Positions 13,176-26,000 of a DNA stretch of 64,000 nt are shown here, piece after piece. The stretch covers positions 20,060,324 through 20,124,323 of the forward strand of contig CM039182.1 of the NCBI GenBank assembly GCA_008360975.2, given 5' to 3'. Origin of the DNA: Lichenostomus cassidix (Eukaryota > Chordata > Aves > Passeriformes > Meliphagidae). Every line of letters starts with the position of its first letter. The first letter of the stretch is position 1. The position numbers were made by a program, and so were the translations under genes. A model generated the notes under the pieces. That model worked only from the letters and a program-made list of their open reading frames with translations. It had not been told where the DNA came from and did not search any database.

Positions 13176-13828
13176 GGTAGAAGGATACCTTACCAAGGCA
13201 AGACTTTCCCACTCCAGACACATCCTAGATCACAATCCAGTATTTTTCAGCTTAAATGGTCAGGGAAAGTACTTTGTGTGGTACAGAAACACACTTCCAC
13301 AGCTACCCAGCTGCAGGGCACTAAGGGCTGAGGGGAAAAGCCGGGGGCAGCAAACCTGTCATGCACCCCAGCGTGCATCATCAAAGAAGGACTGCTGCAG
13401 CAGAAAGTATGTTGGCAATTACCATCTCCAATTTGCAAAATAAACTTTAAAAATATGACTGTGAGGGTTTACAGTAAGTGGGAGTGAAGATATATTTTCA
13501 GTATTTAAACAATAGCTAGGGATGGGAATGGAAACTTTATCTGCACATGAAGCGCTTCAGACAGCAAAACCTTTCTGTATTATTCACTTTTCTATGTATT
13601 ATAAAGCTGGTTGTATAAAAGGGCAGAGATCTTCTAGCTCTTGGACATTTCTTGGACATCCATGAAATTTATAAGGTGTCTTGAGTTGGGAGATCTGGGC
13701 TTAAAACCCTCCTCCTAATTTGGAAAATATGGACTTTGAATCTGGGTCATTCTCAGATCTTGTATAGGCTTCCACCCCACTGCCAGGTACAGAGACACAC
13801 ACCCCCATCTGAATTTCTGCAAAATTCT

Positions 13829-14396
13829 TGACTGGGTCTGGCCCAAATGGAGTTCACTATCTTCACAGCAGCCCTGGGGTTACTGTGCTTTGGATTCGTG
13901 ACTAAAACAGCTTTGGCGGTGCACCGATGTTTTGGCTGTTGCTGAACTGTGCTTGCAAGGCATCAAGGCTTTCTCTTTGTTTCTCACTCTGACCCATCAA
14001 CAAGTCTGGCTGAGGGTGGAAAGACACAAGGAGGGAAAGCAGTTGGGACAAATGGCCTGCATTGGCCAAAGGGATATTCTATACCATGCAATGTCATGCT
14101 CAATCAGCTCAATCATCAGCAATAAAGACTGAGGTAAAGCAAGAAAAAGGCTTCCAAGGTGAGCCATTGCTCAGAGACCAGCTGGGCCTTTGTCTGGATG
14201 TGGGGCATGGTGTGCGATTGCTTTATTTTTCCTGGAGTTTTCCCCTGCTTTTTTCTTCACCTGTTAAACTGTCTGTATCTCCACTCACATATTTTCTTTT
14301 GTTTTTCCTATATTCTCTCCCGTCCCACTGGGAGTGACAGAAAGAAGCGAGCATTTCTGTAGGTGCTTAGCTACTGGCCGAGTTCAACCCACCACA
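13829..14396 (+). mobile_element. Solo LTR, same ERVL-like family as 10101-10682
   Basis: It shares, in order, the CTTCACAGCAGC, GTGCTTTGGATTCGTG, GATGTTTTGGCTGTTGCTG, GGCCAAAGGGATATTCTA, GTCATGCTCA and GTTAAACTGTCTGTATCTCC blocks with the family, and ends GGTGCTTAGCTACTGGCCG then CCACCACA. Possible degenerate 5-bp flanks are ATTCT before and TTTCT after. Open frames inside it are chance frames. Confidence 0.85.
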
Positions 14397-16564
14397 TTTC
14401 TCCATCCTGAAACGTATTTATATGCTGTCAACTCTGAGACATCTTCCTGTCTCACAGACAGTAGCAGAGAATAACTGCAGGACAGAGCTTGGAGAAAGCA
14501 GCGTCTCTCCCTTTGCAGCCATACCATCGATACTGCATGGCTCACTGCAGGCAAGATCCACCAGCCAGAAGAAACGCTCCATGCAGGCTGCCTTTGCCTT
14601 GCAGTTCACATCACCCACCACAGGGAGACAGCTGCAATACATCTCTGGAAAAGAAACCTCCCAAAATGTCAGGCTGAGGCGTTTGTACGGAAACTATGAC
14701 ACACCACTGTGCAGAGATGTGGCTGCTGTGGCCTTGCCCTTTCCTGAAGCAATGAGTTTGGTTGCTGTGGCAGGAAGCCCACAAGCAACTTTTCCCTCTG
14801 GCCAGCGTGTGTGCCTAGGGAATGGCCTTGGATTGGGTTGGGAGGGGACCTGCTAGCCAGAGCATTGCTGCCCTTAGTGCAGGAGGAGGGAAAGTGGAAT
14901 AAGGCTGCAATATGCTGTGGATAGGAAAAGAGTCTTATGGCTAAGGTAACTACACTGTTGGAGAAAGGGATTTTTCCATGTTTGTGCAAAAGCTTTCCTG
15001 GCTGAAGCTGAGAATTTCACTTGAACTGTGCTTTGCACTGGTATGCCATAATGTGTGAGCTTCGTTTTGTGAGGACTCGATCTGAAATCCATACTGGGAA
15101 AGTACCTGGACCTGAAATCAGCAAGTGCCTTAAAAGTACACAGTGCTAACCACCATCCCTGTGGACCACTGAGCTTGGCTTCCCCTTCTGACCTTAATTG
15201 CTGTGCTCCATGGCCCCATGTTTGAAACTGGGCTGACAATATCCTGCCTCTCACAGTGGCATTGCAAAGGACCATGAAGAACAGCAGAGGGTACTCTAGA
15301 GGAAATTAAAAATTCAGACTCTTTGAAACTGATGAGCTGAGGAAACACACATGCAGGGGATCTGAAACGCTCTAGCAGTGGTGATTCCTAAAGTGCTTTT
15401 GGGTATGCTCACTGCTGGATAAGGTCCCTGAACTTGCAGCTCAAATCTGTAGGATTAGGCATGAACGTAAAGGGACCAAATGAAGACTGAAGATGTAATT
15501 TTATTTTTGGCACCTCCTAGTTCTGCATGCATGACTGCACTCCAGTAAACGTCTCTTATAGCAGTTTATTGTATGCAAATTACTTTAAAATTTTTTGTAA
15601 TATCCAGTCTTCCCTTCCCCTGTGAAAGGATTTTATAATTAAAATCTCCAGTACTTGTTAGGGCACCAGCAAAATTCTCTATCTATCTGTTCATCCTCTC
15701 CAAGTATGGGAATTTATATCCTCTGCATGCCTTCCCTTGCAGCAGTTGGCTTAAGCAAGCCCTGGCCAGGAGCAGGAGCCTCCCAACTCCAGGTGTGTTC
15801 CAGCAGGACGTGATCTCCACTCAGCATTGTGTCCTTGGTGACTGTCACCAGCAGCCCTGTGACAGGGATATCAGCCACAAGTGTCTCCATGCTCCATGGG
15901 TGCCCAAAGGTGATTGAGAATGTACAGGATATGGTTAAATGGCTAATGGGAAAACAGACCAGTCTCAAAGCGCCCAGTAACCTACTTACATTTGGAATCT
16001 TGCACCTGCAGAAAGGATTTTGAGTGTGAGCCCTGTGAAGGCTCTCATCACAGGTGCTGGGCCTACACTGGTGGGATTTGGCTCAAACCCCAGCTGGGAA
16101 GATTCCCAACGAGCTGGGATGAGTAGGTCCCTATAAGCAATTTTCTGAAGGTTCCTTGGGTGTTTCTGAGGCTTTTCCCAGCCCCTGTCAGCCCGTGGGG
16201 CAGCACCCTGCAGCCTGAGGCCCAGCAAGGCCAGCCCCCACCACCAGCACTGAGGGATGGCTTTCCACCATGCTGCCAGCAGCCCTCAGCCAAAGTGTCC
16301 TGAGCGATTTAACCTCACAGTTAAACATGCAGGACCTCAGAGCAGCCTTGTAGGTATTTCCTCCGTGCACTTAAAAAAATACAGGCGTTCCCACCCAGCA
16401 CCCAGCACAGTATAGTGTCAGTGAAAGAACCGGATTCATTTACAGATGTAACGACTGAAAAGAGGTGCCACAGGGAGGGGAGGAGAGAAGGGCCCAGAGC
16501 CTTTGGCTGGGACAGAACTGTGAGCACTCTGTGAGCCAGATAAGTGTGCTGAAATTAAATATTG
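14397..16564. other. Intergenic, nothing recognised
   Basis: This interval has moderately high GC content. The longest frame (14422-14856, plus, 144 codons) shows no domain and no conserved motif, so I treat it as chance. No mobile element was recognised. Confidence 0.5.
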
Positions 16565-16670
16565 GGGAGGAGAGGAGAGAGGAGAGAGGAGAGAGGAGAG
16601 AGGAGAGAGGAGAGAGGAGAGAGGAGAGAGGAGAGAGGAGAGAGGAGAGAGGAGAGAGGAGAGGAGAGGG
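16565..16670. repeat. (GAGAGGA)n heptamer array
   Basis: About fifteen units of a purine-only 7-bp word run almost without interruption, followed by more purine-rich sequence to about 16,725. Because 7 is not a multiple of 3, translation gives an RREERGE-type low-complexity frame that is not a gene. Homopurine mirror-like tracts can form triplex (H-)DNA. Confidence 0.95.
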
Positions 16671-16840
16671 AAAAAAAGAGAAAAATAGAATGGGAGGGAG
16701 GGAAGGGGAAGAGGGGAGGGAAAAGTATAATTACTGTATACTAAAGCAGACCAACTGGATGGCAGAAGAACTGCATTAGCTACATGTTCCAGGGGGTTAG
16801 AATATGGAGTCTCTGCTAACAGTTTCTCTGTTTTGCAAGA

Positions 16841-16846
<6 letters not shown>

Positions 16847-16870
<24 letters not shown>
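16847..16870 (+). repeat. Run of 24 A
   Basis: A pure A run lies 180 bp right of the heptamer array. It could be the tail of an unrecognised retroposed sequence or a simple expansion. CR1 elements do not end in poly(A), so it is not a CR1 tail. Confidence 0.9.
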
Positions 16871-16872
<2 letters not shown>

Positions 16873-19445
16873 AAAACAAGCTTCTGGCTACATGAGGCAA
16901 AATAAGCTAAATATGAGGATTGTCAGTTTTCTGAGGGATTAATATTGTTTACTGTGGGAACAGCTCACATATTTGGAGGCACTCCCTATGTAAGCTCACA
17001 GGAGCAGCTTTGTGGGGCTCACTGGAGGGCAGGGCAAGAGCCTGGCCATGGGTGGGGGCTGCCTCACTTGTGCAGCTGCTGCCTGCAGTTATTAAGATGT
17101 GAAATACAGTTTGGAGGTCAGCTGCTGGCTCAGCACTGAGCAGCTTTCAGTAATTATATATGAGCATAAGGCTGGTGCCCCTAGATCAAACACTGAGAAG
17201 TTTACACAGCCACTGTCCACTCTCCACCATGAGGGTGCACTCACACTCGCAGGAGTGCAGGTTTTGGAGGTTTCCTGCAATCTTCCTATCCCCTTGGTAA
17301 CTAGGTTTATTTATTTTTATTTATTTTTCTATTTATTCTCAGGACTGAGAGCTCTGCCACATGCTCCTCTGTGCTCTGAGTAACCTCAAACACTGAAGAG
17401 CCAGGAATAACTCCTTTGCTGCAGTCAGTGCTTGAGACAGGCACTTCTTTTATCTACTGAGTGAAGCAATCAAAGGCAAGAGCAAGCATTGATCCAGGTA
17501 GCTGGTGGCAGAGGGGGAGCAACATCTGAAAGGCTATCCCAACCTCCAGAGGTCAATGTGTCTTTCAAAAAGCACACTGTGCTGTGGGTCTCTGCCCAGA
17601 GCCACTGAGGGTCCCCACCATCCCCTAAAGGACCTGGCTCTCCCTGCCCACATGCTACCAGATACCACCAAACCAGGGCTCTCACTTTGCTTTAGCTGCA
17701 AGAAATTACATTTAGGATTGGCTCAACTTTTTCAATACCGAGATCCAGTGAAAGACTTAAGCAGTCTGCAACAGGCAGGACATCAGCCCCTTGTTCCATA
17801 CTTGTCCTGAAAGGCTAATGACACCCGTGCCTATAGTGTTCAAAATGAGATATTACACATGCCCAGAACTGTCATTATCACAGAAAAGACTTCCCATGCA
17901 AGCTCATTTATGCTTTTTTCTATCAGTCTGGATGTTGAAAGGTAGTAGAAAACCTGGTGTCTGTAACCTCTGCAGCATGAAAGAGGCTGGGTTCACTCTC
18001 AATTTCTAGTGAGACTATCCTACCCACCATATGGTGGACCAGGTTGAATCTGTTCTGCTTTGCTGAGGCAAAAGCTGTGGCTGAGCCTTGGGTCCAGGCA
18101 CTCCCTCAGAGTCACTTCTGGCCCTGTTGTAGGAAGGAGTCACCAGAACAAACGCTGGCCCAGCTGCAGGACTTTTCTCTTGGGTAAGCACATAAAGCAC
18201 CAAGCTGGACATATCCCAGCCTAATGGATTTAAATGTATCATCAGCCCACCTTTGGTGTAAGAAAGAGAAAATTCCCCCCTGGACTGACAGGAAGTGGAA
18301 GTGGGAGGCTGAAGCCTTCTTTGAATACTTACTAGAGAAAAGTGGGGTAAGAACAGCACCATGCCTTGTTTGAAAATTTAGGTGCTTTTCTGCTGTGAAG
18401 AGCAGCTTCAGCACTTCTCCCTGGGTGGCTCAAAGATGCAATCTGCCCTCATTCCTTGCCCCTGCCTTCAGGTTGCAGGATAGCTGTATGTTGGAGTGGC
18501 AGAGGATTTCAGCACATCCCAGGCACTGTTCACCTCCCTCTTTAATGTCCTGGCTGCAGGTCTCCTAACCTGGTGCTGCCAGCAACTAGGATGAGAAAAG
18601 CAGACTCCTACTGCCCCCACACATCCTCCTGTGCCTGCACTGCATCCGGTTAGTCACCTGCTTGAGCAAAAGTAACAATATGGATGGAAAAGGAGTAAAT
18701 GGTTCTCATCCCTATCAGGTGGAGGTAACTAAGTTTTTCTCATAGATCAGTTCCCAAGTGCTAGTGAGAGTATTTGGACAATATGGAAGCGCTAACCTTA
18801 CCCTGAATGCTATTCATATTTACCAAACAATTCCAGTTTGCATTTACTCATTCCAGAAAATTTATACCTCAGTAAAAGCTTACAAGCAGGCTTTACAGAA
18901 GTGACACAGAACACTGCAGCCACTTTCATGGGGCTGTACTGTAGGTCTTGATTGTGTTAAAATTTGAGTAGTATGTTGCTCTGCAAAAGAAAATTCAGCT
19001 ACTCACAGAGCACGTCAACCTTCCACTTCTGCCTCCTGAAACACTATGGCACGGCAGAGGGAAGCTTCCTTGGTCCCATTCTGCTGCCCTTACACTGATG
19101 TTAAGCAGAAAGCACCAAGCATGGTGGCTCTCTATTTTAAAAAAGGGTTTAAACACTGGAATTGTCAGCAAAAAGGCAAGTTAGTTGCTCCTAACCCCCC
19201 ACTCCAGCCAAAGCCCTCATTTAGCTTCTGTAATACCAACAAAGCTTTGGGAACTAGTTTTTCCTGGAAAATTAAGTTAATGCACCAAGTCAGCTGTTAG
19301 CTTTGCAAGGTGCTGTCTGAGATAAGGGCTCACATGAACTACTTTTCTGCTACATAACTACTGCATTTTATAAAGCCAAGTTTTAAGGTACTTCAGGCAT
19401 TCTTACATCTAGTAACTGAGTTAACTAGTATATGGAAGCAAGATT
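16871..19445. other. Intergenic flank downstream of VIM
   Basis: No gene or repeat recognised apart from short A/T-rich runs near 17,307-17,340. Two plus-strand TTTATT hexamers just right of this block (19446-19451 and 19467-19472) could be distal poly(A) signals for VIM. Confidence 0.5.
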
Positions 19446-19699
19446 TTTATTAGCTTGAAGTATCATTTTATTCAAGTGATAAGAAATATCATAATACATT
19501 ATGCATCTGCCAGTTATAATCCATTTTAATTGGTTCCAAAACCTAAGCAGTAAATGAGTAAGACAGTTTATCTAGTTAAACTGAAAAAAACAGCATTCCA
19601 CACAGCCAGTACTAGAGATGTCAACCGTATAACAATTCCAGCATTATGTTGTTATGGCTTTCCAGAAAGTCATGAAGTTAACAAATTAGAACACATCAA

Positions 19700-20024
19700 G
19701 AGCCATTTTCCAAAGATTTATTGAAGTAGCGACAGGTTGCTCATACTGTGCTGGAAAAAGCAGTTTTATTGAATTCAGATACTTAAAAACAGTATTGCAG
19801 CACAAGATATTGCTATTTGTAAACTAGACTCCATTGTAAACTCTAATCCTTCAGGGAGAGTCAGTTTGCAAGATCTAAGACCTATTTCCTAGCATAATCA
19901 TCTTGCGCTCATGGAAAAACTGCAGAAAGGCACTTGAAAGCTGTTTCTTCCTTTAAGACATGGACTTTTTCAATCTTGCTGGTAAGAATTTCTCCTTTAA
20001 TAAGTATGCTTCTTCACTTCAGCT
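19700..20024 (-). promoter_or_regulatory. VIM: VIM 3' UTR with two poly(A) signals
   Basis: The stretch after the VIM stop codon reads, on the minus strand, as a typical vimentin 3' UTR. Two canonical AATAAA hexamers lie 48 bp apart (plus-strand TTTATT at 19765-19770 and 19717-19722). The distal one sits in CAATAAATCTTTGG, which I recall as the end of human VIM mRNA, so cleavage is probably near 19,700. Where the proximal signal sits, human has ATTAAA as I remember it. Further TTTATT hexamers at 19446-19451 and 19467-19472 could serve a longer transcript. The exact mRNA end is inferred, not observed. Confidence 0.8.
19901..19950 (-). promoter_or_regulatory. Conserved block in the VIM 3' UTR
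   Basis: On the minus strand this block includes AGAAACAGCTTTCAAGTGCC and, just after it, TTTCTGCAGTTTTTC. It agrees almost base for base with the human VIM 3' UTR as I remember it, in a region that is otherwise diverged. The vimentin 3' UTR is known to bind proteins that localise its mRNA. That this block is the binding site is my inference. Confidence 0.6.
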
Positions 20025-23000
20025 TTACTCCAAGTCATCATGGTGCTGGGAAGTTTCATTAATAACCTAACAAAAAACAAACATATTAAGTTTTAGTAGG
20101 AAGACTGCTGTGGCTTTTTTAAGAGTTAGAAGTGGAACAGCCACTTCCAAAGTGTTAAAAAGTGAGCATCAGTTCTCACTTATGAGAATTCTGCTTTGTA
20201 AACAGCATTCAGAAACCATTTAAGTTTGATTCACTTAGACCAACAACAGCACCTTATCCTAAGCAAGTAAAGCACCTCTGTTTACACTGCCCCATTTTCC
20301 TACAGAAATCTTTTGAGAACTTTTGAACTCAGCTGGACTTAAATACTCAATATACAGGTAACAGTCAGCAACTTAAGGTTTTACTGTCAAATAAATTTTG
20401 ATTTTTTTCCCCCGAGAATCCTGTTTGCTATAGCTGTATGTTCAGTCATACAGCCTGGAGTGCCAGTTGCTGTTCTACTCAATACTTACTACCACATACA
20501 AGCTGCAGTAAGCAGTAGGCAAGCTTAAGAATTTACGGCAACTAGCTGTGATAGAAATAAAGTTACCACCAACCTGTCCATCTCTAGTTTCGACGGTCTT
20601 AATTAGAAGTGTTCTCTTTGAGTGAGTGTCAACCATTGGCTGAGACTCAATGTTGGTTTCTGCAGAAGAAGATGTATTATTACCAATAGTCTAGGATGAA
20701 GTGCCTCCCCAGAGAAATGAGGTAACAGATTTTAGTGTCTACTTTCAGAATCCCAATTTAGCATACAAAGAAGTCTCCTGCTCTGAATAAGCCAAATCTT
20801 CAACATTTTCTCTCTGTGCCCCTTTAAAGCACTTTCAGCAGGCATCCAAACTAATCACTTGCCATGTACCAATATTTAAAAATATGTGTCCAGGAAAAAA
20901 AGTGCTCCTACCATCCAAGGTTAAGTAATTGCAAATACTGTAGTTAGATCCAAGAAGTGCATTCACAACCAACTGCAATTATGTAAGTTCAAAAACCAGC
21001 ATAAAAGGAACTATCCAGAACCCTCATGCTAATGGACAGAGCAACTGTCTAAACTGAAATAGCAGAAACAGCTTACCTCTCAGGTTCAGAGAAGCAAAGG
21101 TTGGAATAGGCATGTTAATTCTGAAGAAAAAAGAAATTCATAAAATCAGACATGGACATAAAGTAACTTCTACTAATTACTGCATTTAGAAAAGTGTCTG
21201 CATGTGATTACCTGCTCTCTTCACCCTCCAGCAGTTTTCTGTAGGTGGCAATCTCAATATCAAGAGCCATCTTTACATTCAGCAGGTCCTGGTACTCGCG
21301 GAGATGGCGAGCCATTTCTTCCTTCATGTTCTGAATCTCATCCTGCAGACGGCCAATAGTGTCTTGGTAGTTAGCAGCTTCAACAGCAAAATTCTCCTCC
21401 ATTTCATGCATTTGGCGCTCCAGGGACTCATTCTGGAAGAGAATAGTGAAATCAAGCACTGCTACAGTTCAGTCACTCTTCCCCACCCTATAGACCCTTC
21501 ATATTTATAAAAGTTGCATTACACTAGCATCCCTTCTGAAAATGCCCAGACATGTCCCAGATTTGTTATCTCCTTATCTTCCCTTTGCAAAATCAAGGAG
21601 GGTTATTCTGCTACATGATCTGAGGTATGTCACATCTCTGTTCTACCAGGTGGTAAAGCCATCCTATACAGTAAGCCCAACACATGCAGTTCAAGTCAGC
21701 ATTCAGACAGTCCTTAAAGAAGATTTGCAAGTGTGCTAAACACTGTTACATGCATTTCAAGCCTGTCTTTAAGGCAGTCAGGTTCTAGCAACAGCAAAAA
21801 AAAGCCCCTTTCACTGTTCCTCCAGGTTTTTTTTAAACCTTAACCCGTACCTGACAGACGAGGCATGAGCACTTTCAGAAATAAACAGTGAATATTACAG
21901 CAAAATAAACAGTGAATATTACAGCAAGAGAATGAACTCATTGTTTACAGCTTAAGTAAGACTAGTTTGGTGTATCAATCTAGCCAGTACAACATTGTGC
22001 ATGCACACAAATTGAGCCCATGCATCCTTTTCAAAAATATGCTGCATGGCAGATCACCTGCATCCACATTAAACTCAACAATCAAACTGCAGTGCAGTGC
22101 TTAAAGCTGCAAGGAAGAAGAACAACTGCTGTCTTTTACTTACGCTTCCCTTAAGAGCATCAACTTCGCAGGTGAGAGACTGGATCTGCCTGCGGTACTC
22201 ATTCGCTTCCTGCTTGGCCTGGCGCAGGGCATCGTTGTTCCTGTTAGCAGCTTCAGAGAGATCTGCAAACTGGAAAGCCCCAATTTGGTTAGCACAACAC
22301 TTCAGCAGAAATGGTGAAACACACTTTCTGTGGACACAGCAGTTGAGGGCAACTGAAAGTACAACAAGGGTTAGCACCTGCAATGTTTAAATATTAGCAT
22401 TACTCTTAATATGCCTCTCTAATTTGTTATATTAGAATTCATTCCCCACCCTGTACATTTCCCATCTTTTCACTATTTTTTCCCTCATTTCTCCAGTACT
22501 TCATCCAACATCTGCTTTCAGGTACAAGCACAGGAACGACTCCCCAGCATGCACCCATTACTTTGATGCTATAGTTAGGGCACAAAATGTTTTCAGTTGT
22601 ACCTTTCCCAGACTAGGATTTTAAAAAAGACTGTGTCATGGCTATGTTCATGTCCATTAGAGAGACAAGGGAACAGCAAGTGCTACAGCAAAGGTGTTAA
22701 ATTGAATTAGTTGCAGTACCTAATACATTTTACTTACTTTGGACTTGTACCACTCTTCAGCTTCCTGAAGATTCTTAGCAGCAACACTTTCATACTGTTG
22801 GCGAACATCACGCAGGGCAGCAGTAAGATCAGGCTTAGAAACATCCATATCAATTTGGATGTGCTGTTCCTGGAGTTGGGCCTGCAATTCTCGGATTTCC
22901 TTAGAGAGAAGCAGACACTCATCATTATTGCACAAAAGCACAGAGAACATATACAGGTGGGGACTCTGGGACAAAACCAGCAAGAAGCTTCCTTGCTAGA

Positions 23001-26000
23001 CAGTCTGCATCTAAACACAGATCTTATTTTTCAGCTTACCTCATCATGAAGCTTCTTCAAGAAGACAATCTCCTCTTGCAGGGACTCAACTTTGCGCTCA
23101 AGATCAAGACGTGCCAGAGAGGCATTGTCAACATCCTGACCAGAGAGAAGAATGATGCATAATCTTACAAAACTGATGTAGAAAAGTCTTTTGCAGCAAG
23201 TTCAGCAGCATACAGACTGATGCTACATCTGAGCTTTTGACAAGACAATAGGAAATCAAAAGTTGTAACAAACCTTTTTGCCATTTCCTACCCTTAAACA
23301 GTCATATGCACCTTTATTGGGAATTTGCAAACTATCTGCATATGTTGATTATACCATCTTTACAGACATGCTGCTGAGCATGATCAAGAGCACACAGATC
23401 ATGGTGGGTGTAAATCGTACAAGTATTAGAGTCAGAAGCTAGCAGTAAGTGCTTCTAGCTTGACTACACTGAAAGAAAGTTAGTCTTGCAATTTGCAAAC
23501 TTCCCTTCTTTTCAGTGGGGCTTAGAACAGTAACACACATGCCTTTATGCCTATCAGTGGGCTTAACTTATGGACTCCCTCGTGAGTAAGCACAGAGCCC
23601 CTCAGATCCACAGACCACAGTTTTAAAGCATACTTGTAAAGCTGGTGAGGTACATATAGGAACTGCAGCATTTACTTAATGCAAATCAACAGATCTCCCT
23701 TGAGAAAAAGAAGGTGTGAGCATAAACACAAATTGAGCTACTCATCACTGCCTACACCCTCACAGTGCTGGCAAAGACTCCACCTTTTGCTAGACGGAGA
23801 TAGTGTTAATCTACAGCAAAAATTCATTTAGAGCATAACAGAAGACACGTCATGAGGGTCACATGGGAGCAGCTTGAATTAGTTCAAAAACATAACTTAA
23901 GAGTACACATTGATTGGGAACTTCTTACATTTTGAATGTGTAGGGCATTTAGTTTGCAAAGGGGAAGATTGTTCCTTTCACAGTAGTTACATCCACAGCC
24001 ACATGCTTGTGCTCACAGGGTATTAACATATCAGGTTCTCACAGCTTACTCTAAAGCTATTTTGGATTGCCCAAAGCATAAGCACGCCTAATCAGCAGTT
24101 CTCTTTATTATGGTACCTTTGAAATAAGGAGTGTTTTCTTTAGACTCCTAGAAAGCTTTTCTTCATCACTCCTACTCTGGGATAAGGTCCTTGCTCCAGA
24201 AAAATTATTCTGTTTACTTTATCCAGCAAAACACCCCTTTCATGCGTCATTCCATAACTTCTCTATCAATTCCACTTGTACACCCACAGTTCATATCAGC
24301 TCTGTTTTTCAGTTCAGGGAAAGAATTTCCTAATTAATTTTTTCTCCTCCCCCCAAAAACCCTCAAGGATCATTCTGGCAGAAAATTACATGGCTATAAC
24401 CCAACATGTTTACACAATTGGCCAGACATACTAAGATTTTCTACAGGATTTTACAGAAATCTTCACCCTGTGAAGGCTTTTAATTTTTTTTTTAATAACT
24501 GAATAGGTACAGGATTTCAGGACCTTATTGTAAATTGAAAGCAACTTAAAATGAAGACACAATATAAGGTATATACTTTACCATATGCTATCATTTATAT
24601 ATTCTCTATCATTAGGATTCAGTATTTCCGTAGTTCGTAGATGTATGGAGAACCACAAATGAATGAGTTACTTGTAGCCCGAATGAACAACTACAAGTCA
24701 TAGAAATATGCAGCTGGAATACACACTGGTTTTATCCTAGGGGATTCTTCAATGCAAGTCACAGTTTGCAGGGCTGAGCATCCATATTTACTTCAGACAA
24801 ACCTCATGTTAGCCACGACCTGACCTGTTAGTCTTGTCACAGGTTCAGGACCTATTCCTTGCTGCCAGAGTCACTGACAAAGCTGCAGTATACAACTTTC
24901 TCACTAAAAGTAAAGCTTGTCCTGCCCCAAAGGAAAGTACTTACTGAACCTTCACATTTATTTTATACAGTACACCCCTCAGCACATTAGTGAAATCACA
25001 TATGATACTTTTCTGTTCTGATGTATCTGCTGAAGTGTTCCAAATCTTTACAACTATACAACTTTTCAGTGAAAAAAGAATGATTTAATAAAAACCTTTG
25101 TGTTTTTTTTAAATGGAAAGCACAACAGGATATTTCAGCTTCAGTGCTCCATGAACTTAATTTCACTTTCAGAAGAATAAAACATACACTGAAACAGATT
25201 TAGGTTTCAAAACCTGTATGTTAACTCCATCCTTGCCAGTAAGGAAAAACAAGGCATGACTTATGTTCAAATCAAACACACCAGCATGCACCAGTTCTGT
25301 CATTAGTGGATTTAGTGTAGAGTTTCCATAGACAGTGATTTGTATTTCTTATGCACAAGCCACAGCTTAGGTGGTTAAACAGATCCAATTCTGACTGTCC
25401 TGCACGCACACATCTGCTAGAGGCTGAGTTCCTGAATGACCCCTTTCCAAAGAACAGGGAAGAGCTGGAAAATGAGTGTGGAATATGCACAAAGCCAAGT
25501 TCCCTTTAAAGTCTAAAGCCTTCATAAGGTTCAACTGTTTTGAAATACAGACATGCCTAAAGTGCATACCAATTGAATGCAAAAGGTCATGTAAAAGCCA
25601 GTCTTAAGTTAATTGATCCTTCAAGTGAATTCAGCAATGAATCAGAGTAGATGACGTTCTCTAAAACTTAAATTAAATGCTCCCTCATGGAACTTCACAC
25701 TACGTTAAATTGTCTTAGCACTCAAAAAAAACCCCAGAAGCTTAAAATAAGGCAGTATCTCAAACTGCTCTGTTTCACACTTCTGTCCCCAGAACACCAG
25801 TGGAGACTGAATTCCCAGGCTCTGAATGGGAGTAGGTGTTTCGGTTTCCCCACACTATCTATGAACACACCTGCTCTCCTTCAAGGACAATAAATATACT
25901 GCAGTCAAAAGCCTTTCCCAGGGAAACACTGACAATCAAGTGGTGATTTCCTGAATAGTGACTTCTATTAATGCTTGTGAAGAGCTCTGGAACAAAGTCA

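Noticed and set aside
14422..14856. 144-codon plus-strand frame
   Set aside because: No family signature was found and it directly follows an LTR. Treated as chance.
16465..16779. Arg/Glu repeat protein
   Set aside because: It is translation of the GAGAGGA heptamer array. Purine-only DNA gives only Arg, Glu, Gly and Lys codons.
1..19700. ST8SIA6 terminal exons expected from human synteny
   Set aside because: No open frame on the plus strand shows sialyltransferase motifs. The gene probably lies further left.
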